From Olsenella porci (GTDB taxonomy: Bacteria > Actinomycetota > Coriobacteriia > Coriobacteriales > Atopobiaceae), in NCBI RefSeq assembly GCF_009695875.1, contig NZ_VUNC01000008.1:57089-121088 (forward strand): a stretch of 64,000 nt of DNA, written 5' to 3'. Shown piece after piece: positions 1 to 8,449 of this stretch (the first letter of the stretch is position 1; the number at the start of each line of letters is the position of its first letter). A program made the position numbers and the translations under genes. A model generated the notes under the pieces. It saw only the letters and a program-made list of their open reading frames with translations, made no database searches and was not told the DNA's origin.

Positions 1-350
1 GGGACCTCATCCTCAGGCTTGCGGGTGGCGCGCTGGCCACGGCCATCGTGCTGGGCGTCGTGTTCCAGGTGTGCGAGCTTCTCGGTCCCGTGGCACGGGC
101 GGTTGCCTGCGCCGTCGGCCTCGTCGCGATGGTCGCCTTCCCGTTGGGGGAGATGCGCGCCATCCTCGGGCCCACCGCGCGGCCGGGGCGCGGCTCGTGG
201 GCGACCATGGTCGCGCTGCTCGTCACGCTGGGCATCCCCATGGTCGTGCTCGGGATGCAGGGACGGCTCGACGGCGGCACGGCGGCCGTGCTGGCGCTGC
301 TCCCGGGGGTGGCGCTTCTCGCCACGCTCGGACGTGGGCTCCGTGGCTGA
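1..350 (+). CDS. C-terminal part of a membrane protein (5' end outside window)
   Basis: The reading frame is open from the first bases of the window to a TGA at 348-350, so only the last 115 or so residues are seen. They are almost all hydrophobic, with about four predicted membrane segments separated by short basic or glycine-rich turns (for example around REMRAILGPTARPGRGSW). No signature motif is visible and I do not recognise the family; a permease or small integral membrane protein of unknown role is all that can be said. It runs in the same direction as the transporter 100 bp downstream, but the spacer leaves room for a separate promoter. Confidence 0.55.
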   Translation, partial: DLILRLAGGALATAIVLGVVFQVCELLGPVARAVACAVGLVAMVAFPLGEMRAILGPTARPGRGSWATMVALLVTLGIPMVVLGMQGRLDGGTAAVLALLPGVALLATLGRGLRG

Positions 351-449
351 CAGTCAGCCTTCGTTCAGGTTGGGTCCCGAGGCCTTCGCGCTGACGAACA
401 TGGCCTAGAGTCTCCCGTTGCGTACCGGAAGATTCGAAGGGACTGCAAA

Positions 450-1865
450 ATGGAATACGAGCGAAGGCTGGACGTCAGGCTGGTGCTGTCCGTGGTGGCG
501 GCGGGCATCATGTCGTTCTCGGGGGTTGTGGTCGAGACCGCCATGAACGTGACGTTTCCCACCCTCATGGCCGAGTTCCACGTGGGTACCTCGACCGTGC
601 AGTGGATGACCACGTCCTACCTGCTCGTGCTCGCGGCGATCGTGCCCACCTCCGCCTGGATGTCGCGCCGCTTCCCCACAAGGCGCGTGTTCCTGGTCGC
701 CATGGTGTTCTACATCTCGGGTATCGCGTGCGGGGCGTGTGCTCAGAGCTTTCCCATGCTGCTGTGCGGCCGCATCCTCGAGGGATGCGGCACCGGCATC
801 GCGCTGCCGCTCATGTTCAACATCATCCAGGAGCAGGCACCGCTCCAGAACATGGGTACCATGATGGGCGTCGGCAGCTTCGTCACCGCCATGGCGCCCG
901 CCATTGGGCCGTCGCTCGGCGGGTGGGTCGCCGAGAACCTGGGGTGGCGCTGGATCTTCATCGGGCTGCTGCCCGTCCTCGCCGTCGCGCTCGTGATGGG
1001 GGCGACGACCATCCGCCAGAGCCACCAGACCGGTCCCGCCCCGTTCGACGTTGCCGGCTGGGTCACGCTCGTGGCGTCGTTTGCCTCCCTCGTGTTCGCG
1101 ACCAGCGGTGCGGGCGAGAGGGGCTGGGACAGCCCCGACGTGATAGCCCTCCTCGTGGCGTTCGTGGTGCTTCTCGCCCTGTTCCTGCGCAGGACCAGGG
1201 AGCGCGCCCGCGACGGGAGGGCCGTGCTTGTCTCGCCCAACGTGTTCTCCCGCCGCGGCTTCTCGCTCTCCGTCCTCGCCCTGGTGCTGGTCCAGTTCTG
1301 CGTGCTGGGCCTGAGCTTCCTGCTCCCCAACTACTCGCAGCTGGTCATGGGCCACGGGGCCACCGAGGCTGGCTCGATTCTCCTCCCCGGCTGCGTGGTG
1401 GGTGCGCTTCTCGCCCCGCTCTCCGGCAAGATGCTGGACACGCTGGGGGCAAGGCCGCCGATCCTCGTGGGGAGCCTGTGCATGCTCGCCGCCAACGTGC
1501 TGTTCCTGGTCACCGCCGGCGGCGCCGGGCTCCAGACGGCGGGCGCCATGGGAATCTACGTGCTGTTCGCGTTTGGGCAGGGCCTCTCCATCGGCAACAC
1601 CATGACCAACGGACTGTCGTTCCTGCCCGGCTCCGAGCGCCCCGACGGCAACGCCGTCATCAACACGCTGCAGCAGCTCTCCGGAGCCGTGGGGACCAGC
1701 GTCGTGACCACCATCGTGCAGGCGTCACAGTCCGCAGCCGGCGGTTCGCAGCTTTCGGCGTCGACCATGGCGGGGACGGGGAACGCGTACCTCGTGCTCG
1801 TGGTCGTTGCCGCCGGGGTGCTGGTCTCGCAGCTGGGTGCGCTCTCGTCCCCGCGCAAAGTCTAG
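450..1865 (+). CDS. MFS multidrug efflux transporter, DHA2 (EmrB/QacA-like) family
   Basis: A 471-residue integral membrane protein. The length and hydrophobic pattern fit the 14-helix DHA2 class of drug:proton antiporters, which export toxic compounds from the cytoplasm. The region around residues 135-170 carries the antiporter motif C signature of this family (GVGSFVTAMAPAIGPSLGG), followed by GWRWIF, which is also typical of EmrB/QacA proteins. After helix 2 a motif-A-like basic loop (SRRFPTRRVF) is present. The ATG at 450 has a GAAGG ribosome site 10 bp upstream. No partner membrane-fusion (EmrA) gene is adjacent, as expected in a monoderm. The substrate cannot be told from sequence. Confidence 0.9.
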   Translation: MEYERRLDVRLVLSVVAAGIMSFSGVVVETAMNVTFPTLMAEFHVGTSTVQWMTTSYLLVLAAIVPTSAWMSRRFPTRRVFLVAMVFYISGIACGACAQSFPMLLCGRILEGCGTGIALPLMFNIIQEQAPLQNMGTMMGVGSFVTAMAPAIGPSLGGWVAENLGWRWIFIGLLPVLAVALVMGATTIRQSHQTGPAPFDVAGWVTLVASFASLVFATSGAGERGWDSPDVIALLVAFVVLLALFLRRTRERARDGRAVLVSPNVFSRRGFSLSVLALVLVQFCVLGLSFLLPNYSQLVMGHGATEAGSILLPGCVVGALLAPLSGKMLDTLGARPPILVGSLCMLAANVLFLVTAGGAGLQTAGAMGIYVLFAFGQGLSIGNTMTNGLSFLPGSERPDGNAVINTLQQLSGAVGTSVVTTIVQASQSAAGGSQLSASTMAGTGNAYLVLVVVAAGVLVSQLGALSSPRKV

Positions 1866-2002
1866 GGGAGAGGGGCGGCCGTTCCGGGTTGCCGCCGGTT
1901 GCGCCGCCCGTCATGGCTCAGTCGTAGTGATTGCGGTTGATTTTCCCTGACAGCAACGGGCGTCGCGGACGTTGCGGAACTTAAAGTCCGAAGAAGGGGA
2001 GA

Positions 2003-2028
2003 AGGGTCACCTACGTCCTCGTGACCCC
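2003..2028. terminator. Short hairpin downstream of the MFS gene
   Basis: GGGTCAC (2004-2010) and GTGACCC (2021-2027) form a 7-bp inverted repeat with a 10-nt loop. It lies about 140 bp after the MFS stop codon and has no T-run, so it is a weak terminator candidate or a protein-binding palindrome. Confidence 0.3.
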
Positions 2029-2135
2029 TCCCCACGGCTTTCCGCGTATGCGGGGTGGTGGGTTGGGGGTTAGTGGCATTTTGGAGTTCAAGTCTCTCCC
2101 GCAGGTTAGAGGCCCTTCGACCCCGCGAGACCCAA

Positions 2136-2170
2136 ACGGCCCCTCCGCGATCTATCGCGGAAGGGGCCGT
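2136..2170. terminator. Strong hairpin, probable terminator between convergent genes
   Basis: A 15-bp stem (left arm ACGGCCCCTCCGCGA, right arm TCGCGGAAGGGGCCGT with one bulged A) closes on a 4-nt loop. It lies between the MFS gene and the convergent gene at 2235-2663. Read on the minus strand the stem is followed by a short T-run, so it most likely ends the minus-strand transcript; it could serve both directions. Confidence 0.6.
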
Positions 2171-2234
2171 GAAGCCAGCGGATGTGGGCGCGAGGCGGAT
2201 GCCTAGCTCTTCTCTCCTAAAAAAGAGTGAGCAC

Positions 2235-2663
2235 CTACGCCCTGGGCTCGGCGTCGAGCATCGCGCGGATGGCGTCGTCGCTGCCAGATTCCAGCGCGCC
2301 GAGGGAACGGTACAGCCACTCGGCTAGCTGCGGGGAGGGCTCGCTCGCAAGCGGGGACGAGGCAAAGTCAAACAGGACGTTGAGGAGCCTGGACCCGTCG
2401 GCAGAGAGCGCGCTGGGGTCGGCGCCCTCGTGGGCGGGGACGGCACGGTGACCGGCGACGTGCTCCACGAAGCCGCGGACCTGGCCGATCTGCTCGGAGA
2501 TGCCCGCAGGCTCCTTGGGGGCGCTGGCGGCGCGCAGGGCATCGGTCACGACCTGTGCAGGGGTGCCGCAGGGCACGAAGCCGGGTACGTCGTCCATGGC
2601 GGCGGTGATGGTCGAGCCGAGCGCGATGGTCGCGTGGGCAAGCTCGTTCTGAAGGGAGGTCAT
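2235..2663 (-). CDS. Hypothetical protein, 142 residues
   Basis: I do not recognise this gene. The start at 2663 was chosen because an AAAGGAG ribosome site lies 8 bases upstream of the ATG; longer in-frame extensions run into the operator region. The product is a soluble, mildly acidic, mainly helical protein (MTSLQNELAHATIALGSTIT at the N terminus) with no signal peptide, membrane segment or obvious catalytic motif. It has a single-gene transcription unit: a hairpin follows it at 2136-2170, and the upstream region holds two CTGTTGTC-centred palindromes, suggesting repressor control. A regulatory or stress-related role would be a guess. Confidence 0.6.
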   Translation of the reverse strand: MTSLQNELAHATIALGSTITAAMDDVPGFVPCGTPAQVVTDALRAASAPKEPAGISEQIGQVRGFVEHVAGHRAVPAHEGADPSALSADGSRLLNVLFDFASSPLASEPSPQLAEWLYRSLGALESGSDDAIRAMLDAEPRA

Positions 2664-2688
2664 TCGTCGCTCCTTTGGGATGGGTTCT

Positions 2689-2747
2689 CTGTTGTCGCAA
2701 CGACGGTACACGCATCCGCCCCATAAAACTGTTGTCTTCACAACAGT
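2689..2747 (-). promoter_or_regulatory. Two palindromic operator-like sites upstream of the 2235-2663 gene
   Basis: ACTGTTGT-CTTC-ACAACAGT (2728-2747) is a perfect palindrome with 8-bp arms. A second, shorter palindrome GTTGTCGCAAC (2691-2701) shares the CTGTTGTC core. Both lie within 85 bp upstream of the minus-strand start at 2663, where a dimeric repressor would act. The rest of the 2664-2974 spacer shows no gene; it must also hold the promoter of the rightward gene at 2975. Confidence 0.5.
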
Positions 2748-2974
2748 ACGCCCCACAGGTCGAGAGGTGCGGTGGACAGGGCCCCGAACCCCGCCACTGC
2801 CAGCGGGTTGACCTGCGGCGACGTTGGCTGTCCCTCTCGCCTGACCCTGGCCCCGCATTTGTAGGGTCGGCGGAGGCGACGAATCGACCAGGTTACGGAT
2901 TCTTCCGAAAGCCTCGAGCGAGAGTAACTTTCTCCGCTTGTGTGCCACCAAGACGAGAGGGGAGCCCAAGGTAG

Positions 2975-3685
2975 ATGACACAGGCGGGGTATCTGGAGTG
3001 CGAGAGGCGCTGGGTGTACTGGCTTCTGATCTTGGTTGCGGGGTGGTATGGGGCGTACACGTTCTCGCTGCGTGGCGGTGTGTTCTGCAACGCTCAGACC
3101 GCCAACGTCGTCCTGCTTGCGATGGCGGCTGGCAACGGCAAGTGGCTCAATGCCTCCTACCTATTGCTCCCTATCAGTGCCTACCTGTTTGGGTCGTTTC
3201 TCTCCGAGTGGATGGGCAAGTCAATCAAGCGCCTGAACCTCCTGCGATGGGACACGCTCCTGGTTGCCCTTGAGGTCGGAATGGTTGTGTTCCTTGCCCT
3301 GATGCCGGCAGACTGGCCCGACCAGATCTGTCAGGTCACCCTCAACTTCGCCTGCGCCATGCAGTTCAACACCTACCGGCAGGTCGAGGGCGTCCCCGCC
3401 GCCACCACCTTCGTGACCAACCACATAAGGCAGATAGGCTCAAACCTCGCCAAGCTTGCGCGCCACCCGCAGAGCGAGGCCCTGCGCAACCGAGTCCTGA
3501 CCCATGCCTCGCTCCTGGGCTTCTTCGTCGTTGGCGCGATCGTCTCGACCGTGATGTGCCGGACGTTCTCGTACGTGTCGCTCCTGGGCGCACTCGTTCC
3601 CCTTGGCGTGGTCCTGGCGGGGCTCCTCCACGCGGACCTGGTCTCTGAGCGTGGCCAGCTCGCCGCCGTTCCGCACGGGCACTAG
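2975..3685 (+). CDS. YoaK family (DUF1275) membrane protein
   Basis: A 236-residue integral membrane protein with about six hydrophobic segments. The early GGVFCNAQTANVVLLAMAAG segment (residues 34-53) matches the conserved GG-x-TGN region of DUF1275/YoaK proteins, and the central FNTYRQVEGVPAATTFVTNHIRQ stretch is also typical of the family. The function of DUF1275 is not established; some members are linked to small-solute or stress phenotypes. The ATG at 2975 follows a purine-rich GAGAGGGGAG. It is probably monocistronic, because the next gene has its own MerR-type promoter. Confidence 0.8.
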   Translation: MTQAGYLECERRWVYWLLILVAGWYGAYTFSLRGGVFCNAQTANVVLLAMAAGNGKWLNASYLLLPISAYLFGSFLSEWMGKSIKRLNLLRWDTLLVALEVGMVVFLALMPADWPDQICQVTLNFACAMQFNTYRQVEGVPAATTFVTNHIRQIGSNLAKLARHPQSEALRNRVLTHASLLGFFVVGAIVSTVMCRTFSYVSLLGALVPLGVVLAGLLHADLVSERGQLAAVPHGH

Positions 3686-3688
3686 GAG

Positions 3689-3750
3689 TTGGAACTTTGC
3701 GCGACGAGCATTATCCAGTGTGGCAGGCGCCATTCTTGCAAAGTCTCCAA
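3689..3750. repeat. Inverted repeat just after the DUF1275 stop codon
   Basis: TTGGAACTTTGC (3689-3700) pairs with GCAAAGTCTCCAA (3738-3750), a 12-bp stem with one bulged base and a 37-nt loop. It starts 3 bp after the stop codon. It may act as a terminator, although no T-run follows, or be a remnant of a small inserted repeat. Confidence 0.35.
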
Positions 3751-3757
3751 GTTATCC

Positions 3758-3788
3758 TTGACCTAAAGTGAGGTTTAGGTCTGAGAAT
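3758..3788 (+). promoter_or_regulatory. MerR-type promoter with palindromic operator
   Basis: TTGACC (-35, 3758-3763) and GAGAAT (-10, 3783-3788) are separated by 19 bp. Between them sits the perfect palindrome GACCTAAA-N6-TTTAGGTC (3760-3781). The over-long spacer filled by a palindrome is the hallmark of promoters activated by MerR-family regulators, and the sequence resembles the CTAAA/TTTAG operators of that family. It drives the flavodoxin gene at 3806. No MerR gene lies in the window, so the regulator is encoded elsewhere. Confidence 0.75.
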
Positions 3789-3805
3789 CATCCTCGAGCA
3801 AGAAG

Positions 3806-4312
3806 ATGAATGAAAGCAAGGGGATGGTCGACTTGGCCAAGAGACTCGTGGCGTACTTCAGCGCAACCGGGACCACGGGCAGGGTGGCGGAGCGTCTCGC
3901 AAAGGCAGCGGGCGCCGACCTGTACCAGATAGTTCCTGCAAAGGCTTACACGAGGGCGGACCTCGATTGGAATGACGCGTCGAGCAGGACCTCGGTCGAG
4001 AAGGGCGACGAGTCCTCGCGCCCCGCCCTGGCAGGAGGGGTACCCGACGTCAGCGGCTACGACGTCGTCTTCGTGGGCTTCCCCATCTGGTGGTACGTGG
4101 AGCCGCGCATCGTGGACACCTTCCTCGAGGCATGTGACCTGTCCGGCAAGACCGTGGTCGCCTTTGCCACGAGCGGTGGGAGCGGTATCTCTGGGGCGAC
4201 GAAGCGCATTCGGACGATCCTGCCCAAGGCGCGCGTGCTCGAGGGGCGCGCCCTCAATGGAGCACCATCCCAGCGCGAACTTTCTGACTGGGTTGATGGG
4301 CTGGGGCTGTAG
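3806..4312 (+). CDS. Flavodoxin-like protein
   Basis: A 168-residue protein of the flavodoxin fold, which carries electrons through bound FMN in the cytoplasm. The N-terminal strand and phosphate-binding loop are clear (VAYFSATGTTGRVAERLA, residues 15-32), as are the later FPIWWYVEP and ATSGGSG loops that cradle the isoalloxazine ring. It resembles the Flavodoxin_4 group found as stand-alone proteins in anaerobes, often annotated as NAD(P)H-dependent reductases. The ATG at 3806 gives the full fold; a later ATG at 3824 is possible. The MerR-type promoter directly upstream suggests induction by an electrophile, metal or redox signal, and the next gene is a decarboxylase-cupin fusion that may share the response. 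Confidence 0.8.
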   Translation: MNESKGMVDLAKRLVAYFSATGTTGRVAERLAKAAGADLYQIVPAKAYTRADLDWNDASSRTSVEKGDESSRPALAGGVPDVSGYDVVFVGFPIWWYVEPRIVDTFLEACDLSGKTVVAFATSGGSGISGATKRIRTILPKARVLEGRALNGAPSQRELSDWVDGLGL

Positions 4313-4424
4313 CGCCATTCGACGGGGTGATGCTCCGCGCGAGCGGTGAATCCGTGGGAGGGCCGAGGAAATCATGCAAGCGGCGGGGCGGCAAGCCGCT
4401 CTCCGCCAACAGAGAGGAGCAATC

Positions 4425-5156
4425 ATGAAGCAGACCGCGGGAAGGGACCAGCTGGGCCAGATCGCCCCGCTGTTCGCGCACCTTAACGACGACGTGCTGT
4501 TTGGGGAGGTGTGGGAGCAGGATGCCATCGATGCCAAGACCAAGTGCATCGTCACGGTCGTCACGCTGATGGCGTCGGGCATCACCGACTCGTCGCTCAA
4601 GTACCACCTGCAGAACGCCAAGGCTCACGGCGTCTCGCGCGACGAGATTGTGGCGGTGGTGACCCATGCCACCATGTACTGCGGCTGGCCCAAGGGCTGG
4701 GCGGTGTTCCGCATGGTCAAGGACGTCTGGGGCGACGAGCCCGCCGACCCCAACGCGCCACATGGCCTCTCGACCGTCTTCCCCATGGGCGAACCCAACG
4801 ACGCCTATTCCCAGTATTTCGTCGGTCGTAGCTGGCTTGCTCCGCTCGGTGACCCGCAGCTGGGCGCCGCTAACGTCACCTTTGAGCCGGGATGCCGCAA
4901 CAACTGGCACATCCACCACAAGGGTGGCCAGGTGTTGATCTGCATTGCCGGCAGTGGCTGGTACCAGGAGTGGGGCAAGCCCGCGCGCGCCCTCGCCCCC
5001 GGGGACGTGGTGAGCATCCCGCCCGAGGTCAAGCACTGGCACGGCGCGGCCGCCGACTCGTGGTTCCAGCACATCGCGCTCGCCGTCCCCGCCGAGGGTG
5101 CCAGCGCGGAGTGGCTCGAGCCCGTCTCCCGGGAGGACTACGAGGGCCTGGAGTAG
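4425..5156 (+). CDS. Carboxymuconolactone decarboxylase-like / cupin fusion protein
   Basis: A 243-residue cytoplasmic protein with two domains. Residues 1-100 match the carboxymuconolactone decarboxylase family (KTKCIVTVVTLMASGITDSS, then HATMYCGWPKGWAVFRM); the AhpD-type CxxC pair is absent. Residues 130-235 form a cupin barrel with metal-ligand motif HIHHKGGQ, Gln replacing the usual Glu, and the second motif PPEVKHWHGA. Such fusions are widespread in anaerobes next to flavodoxins and reductases, but their substrate is unknown. The start at 4425 has an AGAGGAG site 5 bases upstream; the frame is open upstream but without a better start. The gene lies 112 bp after the flavodoxin gene, so co-transcription is plausible. 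Confidence 0.8.
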   Translation: MKQTAGRDQLGQIAPLFAHLNDDVLFGEVWEQDAIDAKTKCIVTVVTLMASGITDSSLKYHLQNAKAHGVSRDEIVAVVTHATMYCGWPKGWAVFRMVKDVWGDEPADPNAPHGLSTVFPMGEPNDAYSQYFVGRSWLAPLGDPQLGAANVTFEPGCRNNWHIHHKGGQVLICIAGSGWYQEWGKPARALAPGDVVSIPPEVKHWHGAAADSWFQHIALAVPAEGASAEWLEPVSREDYEGLE

Positions 5157-6087
5157 GGGAGAGACCCGAGGCGCTGCGTGTCGGCAGCCCAACCCGTCGG
5201 CATCCGCAGGTTCTCGAGGTCGAGGAAGATGCCCGGCTGTTTCATCCCCCCGGTAGGGCACCCTCCCTACGACCTCGGGCAAATCCGAGGTATCGCCTCG
5301 GTGCTTGGGAGATGCGAGCAGGCCGTCTGCGTGAACGATCGCGTGGGCGGCCTCTCGCCACGGCCCGAACGTTGGTCTGACGCCAACTGGGCAAACGTGG
5401 GCCGGCCCGTCGCCGGGAGGCCGCGAAGGTGCTCGCGCGAGCGATCTGCCACCATGATTAAAAGTCTGATTGGCTGCCGGCGGGAGAGACGGCGGGGCGG
5501 CGGGCGCTGGGGGCCATGCCTGCTGAGGAATCTCGAGTTGTGGCAATCGGAAAGCCGATTCCGCCCAGGAAAGCGGGGCATTGGCAGCCCAGGGTCCGTC
5601 CCAGGGCCCGTTACGGTTCCACAACCCCACCCAAGCCCGTCACCTAGCGTGCATTCGAACGCCCCGATTGCCACAACTCGCATTTCCTCAGCACCCCTGC
5701 TCCCTCAGCGGCAAGGAGAGAGTGCACACATAGGGGGTTCATTGCCAATAGGGCTACCGTGGGGGGCACCCGACTTGCTGCCGTGGCCCTCCCTCGCAGC
5801 AAGGGGCTCTAAGGAGGGGCCGTAGAGGCCTGTCGCACGTGGAGGGGCAGGCTTGCCCGGAAGGATGACGACCGCTCCATTCTTGGCCTATTGACTCCCT
5901 ATTGGGATAGTTGTGGCTCGGAGCCTTGGTGGCTAGATTCTGGGGAGGTCTCCCGCGTCGGTAGGCTCGTTCCGCGTGTACACATTCTCCGAGGGAAGCG
6001 CCGTAAACTCTGTCTGACGGGCAGCGGCGCCCCGCACGTCTCGCCCCGTGCCGCCGCCCGACGACCCCAAGCGAAAGGAGGGCGCAG
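5157..6087. other. 930-bp gene-free spacer with hairpins and repeat copies
   Basis: I see no convincing gene here: the open frames have poor codon use and no ribosome sites. About 100 bp in, two adjacent hairpins occur, GTAGGG-N6-CCCTAC and ACCTCGG-N6-CCGAGGT (5252-5291), a possible terminator for the decarboxylase-cupin gene. Two inverted copies of an intergenic repeat lie at 5516-5550 and 5664-5693. The last 200 bp must hold the promoter of the histidine kinase operon. Confidence 0.6.
5516..5693. repeat. Inverted pair of REP-like intergenic repeats
   Basis: A plus-strand copy (5516-5550) and a minus-strand copy (5664-5693) share TGCTGAGGAA, a CGAG core and TTGTGGCAATCGG. The same unit recurs at 36726-36893 (two in each orientation) and 45932-45966. 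The pair with its spacer could fold into a long stem-loop. Confidence 0.7.
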
Positions 6088-7527
6088 ATGCCGCGCCTCT
6101 CGACCATACGGCAGCGCCTCCGCCTCTCCAACGTCCTGACCCTGCTCGTCCCCCTCTGCGTGTGCGTGGCGGTCGGCCTTGCCTGCATCGGGGTGTTCCT
6201 GGTGCAGGTGCGCGGGGGGCTCGACCTGGGAATCAGCGACGCCGAGGACATGACCACGCTCGGGCGGATCGTCTCGGAGTCGGCGGGCCACATCCTGGAC
6301 GGGCCACAGGCTGAGAGGGACGGCTCCCTCTCGTCGCTCGCCAAGAGCGTCGAGGGCAGCGGGGCCGTGCTCCAGGTGTACGACGGCTCGGGCGGCCTCG
6401 TGTTCAGCTCTGGCACGCCCGCCGAGGAGAAGGCACTACTGGCATCGGCCCGGGCGCTTGACGACACCAACGGCGTGCTGGTCTCCGCGGCGGGGACCAG
6501 CCTGTACCTCCACGCCGAGGGCTCCTACCACGTTGCCCTCTTTGGCCACTACGCCGAGGTCAGGGGGCACGCCATCAAGCGCGCCATCGCCATATCGGCC
6601 CTCGTGGTCCTTGCCGCGGCGGTCGTCTCCACGCTTGCGATGGACCGGCTCGCCCGCCGCCTGGTGTACGACCGCGTGACCGATGGCCTTACGCGGCTCG
6701 CCGACGGCGTGGCTCGCATCGCCGACGGCGAGCTGTCCTACCGCATCGACTATCCCCGGCAGGACGAGTTTGCCCCCATCTGCGATGACTTCAACCAGAT
6801 GGCGGAACGCCTGGAGGAGGCGGAGCGCCGCGGCATCGACGAGGAGCGACGCCGCCGCGAGCTTATCGCCGGCATCAGCCACGACCTGCGGTCGCCCCTC
6901 ACGTCGATCCGGGGCTACGTGGAGGGCCTTCTCGACGGCATCGCCTCCACTCCTGATCAGCGCGAACGCTACCTCCTGACCATCCGGCGCAAGACCAGCG
7001 AGCTCTCGCGCCTCGTGGAGGACCTCTTCCTGTTCTCCAAGCTCGACCTGGACGACTACCCCTGCGACCTCGTGACGGCCGACCTGCGTGGCTCGGTCCA
7101 CGCCATCCTGGACGACCTTGCGCCAACCTACGACAAGGCGACGCTGCGCATCGTCGAGGAGCCCGGGGAGCGTGTGGAGTGCCGCCTCGACCGGGCCCTG
7201 CTGCAGCGCTGCATCACAAACGTCGTGAGCAACGCGGCCAAGTACGACGCGGGCGGAACCCTCACCGTGCGGGTGGGCGAGAGGGACGGCGTCGCCACGG
7301 TCGCGCTGTGCGACGATGGGGAGGGGGTCCCCGAGGAGGAGCGCCGGTGCCTGTTCGACGTCTTCTACCGCACCGACCCCGCACGTCAGCACACGGGCTC
7401 TGGCTCTGGCCTGGGCCTGGCCATCGTTGCGCGTGCCATGAGGAGGATGGGTGGCACGGCGGAGGCGGGCGAGTCTCCCACGGGCGGGCTCGCGATCCTC
7501 CTGCGCTTCCCTACGACGAAGGGGTGA
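6088..7527 (+). CDS. Sensor histidine kinase
   Basis: A 479-residue membrane sensor kinase. It has one membrane segment at about residues 16-38, an extracytoplasmic domain of roughly 120 residues, and a second segment at about 161-183. A HAMP linker follows (DGLTRLADGVARIADGELSY), then the dimerisation H-box with phospho-acceptor His265 (ISHDLRSPLTS). The ATPase domain shows the N box (NVVSNAAKYD), G1 (DDGEGVP) and G2 (GSGSGLGLAIV). It should autophosphorylate and pass the phosphate to the response regulator encoded 5 bp downstream. The kinase preceding the regulator is the less common order. The signal is unknown; the extracytoplasmic part has no recognisable motif. Confidence 0.92.
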   Translation: MPRLSTIRQRLRLSNVLTLLVPLCVCVAVGLACIGVFLVQVRGGLDLGISDAEDMTTLGRIVSESAGHILDGPQAERDGSLSSLAKSVEGSGAVLQVYDGSGGLVFSSGTPAEEKALLASARALDDTNGVLVSAAGTSLYLHAEGSYHVALFGHYAEVRGHAIKRAIAISALVVLAAAVVSTLAMDRLARRLVYDRVTDGLTRLADGVARIADGELSYRIDYPRQDEFAPICDDFNQMAERLEEAERRGIDEERRRRELIAGISHDLRSPLTSIRGYVEGLLDGIASTPDQRERYLLTIRRKTSELSRLVEDLFLFSKLDLDDYPCDLVTADLRGSVHAILDDLAPTYDKATLRIVEEPGERVECRLDRALLQRCITNVVSNAAKYDAGGTLTVRVGERDGVATVALCDDGEGVPEEERRCLFDVFYRTDPARQHTGSGSGLGLAIVARAMRRMGGTAEAGESPTGGLAILLRFPTTKG

Positions 7528-7532
7528 GGCGG

Positions 7533-8246
7533 ATGGAACGTGTCCTGATCGTGGAGGACGACGAGGACATAGCCCTCCTAGAGCGTGACTACCTGGAGGT
7601 CGCCGGCTTTGGCACCGAGCTTGCCGCGACGGGGCCGGAGGGGCTGCGCATGGCGTGCGAGGGGGACTTTGCCGCCGTGGTCCTGGACGTGATGCTCCCG
7701 GGGTTGAGCGGATACGAGGTCCTGAGGGAGCTGCGAGCAAAGGGCTCCGTTCCCGTTCTGCTCGTGACTGCGCGATCCGACGACATCGACCAGATCCGCG
7801 GCCTGGGGCTTGGCGCGGACGACTACGTGACCAAGCCCTTCTCGCCCTCCGTCCTCGTGGCAAAGGTCAAGGCCGCCATCGCGACGGCGCAACGCCACCG
7901 TCAGGCGGCTTCGGGCAGCGTGGCGGACGGCGGGGGAGAGGCCCGTCGCCTCACGGCCGAGGGGCTGGTCGTGGACACCGGCAGCCACGAGGTGTGGGCA
8001 CGGGGCAGCCTGGTGGAGCTTACCAACCGCGAGTACGGGCTCCTCGCCTTCCTTCTCGCGCACAAGGGGACGGTCTTCTCGCGAGACGCCCTGTACGAGC
8101 GGGTGTGGGGGCTCGACGCCATCGGCGACGGGGCGACCGTGACCGTACACATCAACCGGCTGCGCGAGAAGGTTGAGGCCGACCCGGCCCACCCCGCCAT
8201 CATCCAGACGGTGCGCGGGGCGGGCTACATCGTGCGCAACGACTGA
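7533..8246 (+). CDS. Response regulator, OmpR/PhoB family
   Basis: A 237-residue two-domain regulator. The receiver domain has the acidic pocket (VEDDED, residues 8-12), phospho-acceptor Asp52 (VVLDVMLPG), Thr79 and Lys101 (VTKPFSP). The C-terminal winged helix (residues 140-236) ends in the typical VTVHINRLREKVE...IIQTVRGAGYIV of OmpR/PhoB proteins. The start ATG at 7533 lies 5 bp after the kinase stop and overlaps the ribosome site region GGGGTGAGGCGG, so the two are translationally coupled. Its targets are unknown, but a TTTATCC direct repeat with 11-bp spacing, the geometry this family binds, lies upstream of the next gene, dedA. Confidence 0.93.
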   Translation: MERVLIVEDDEDIALLERDYLEVAGFGTELAATGPEGLRMACEGDFAAVVLDVMLPGLSGYEVLRELRAKGSVPVLLVTARSDDIDQIRGLGLGADDYVTKPFSPSVLVAKVKAAIATAQRHRQAASGSVADGGGEARRLTAEGLVVDTGSHEVWARGSLVELTNREYGLLAFLLAHKGTVFSRDALYERVWGLDAIGDGATVTVHINRLREKVEADPAHPAIIQTVRGAGYIVRND

Positions 8247-8395
8247 GGGGCTGCGGGATTTGGTCGGGGCCGGATGGCGCCATGGTGGGGGAGGGGCTGC
8301 GAGTCCGTCCCCATGCAGCGCCGTCCGCGCCCAGCCCGGCCAAGAGTCTGGGTTCTGACCTGCGGGGATGCGACTCTCTCACCTTGCGCCGCGAC

Positions 8396-8449
8396 TTTAT
8401 CCAGAGTTTATCCTGCCGTTGGGAGGCCGTTAGGGCGCCTCCGTAGTAT
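8396..8449 (+). promoter_or_regulatory. Candidate response-regulator site and promoter of the dedA gene
   Basis: TTTATCC occurs at 8396-8402 and again at 8407-8413, exactly 11 bp (one helical turn) apart, as in binding sites of OmpR/PhoB regulators. A -10-like TAGTAT lies at 8444-8449, 36 bp before the dedA start. Placement just upstream of a -35 region fits activation by the regulator encoded next door. Confidence 0.45.

Noticed and set aside
5178..5825. 215-codon plus-strand frame in the spacer before the histidine kinase
   Set aside because: It runs through two intergenic repeat copies and two hairpins, with protein-unlike composition.
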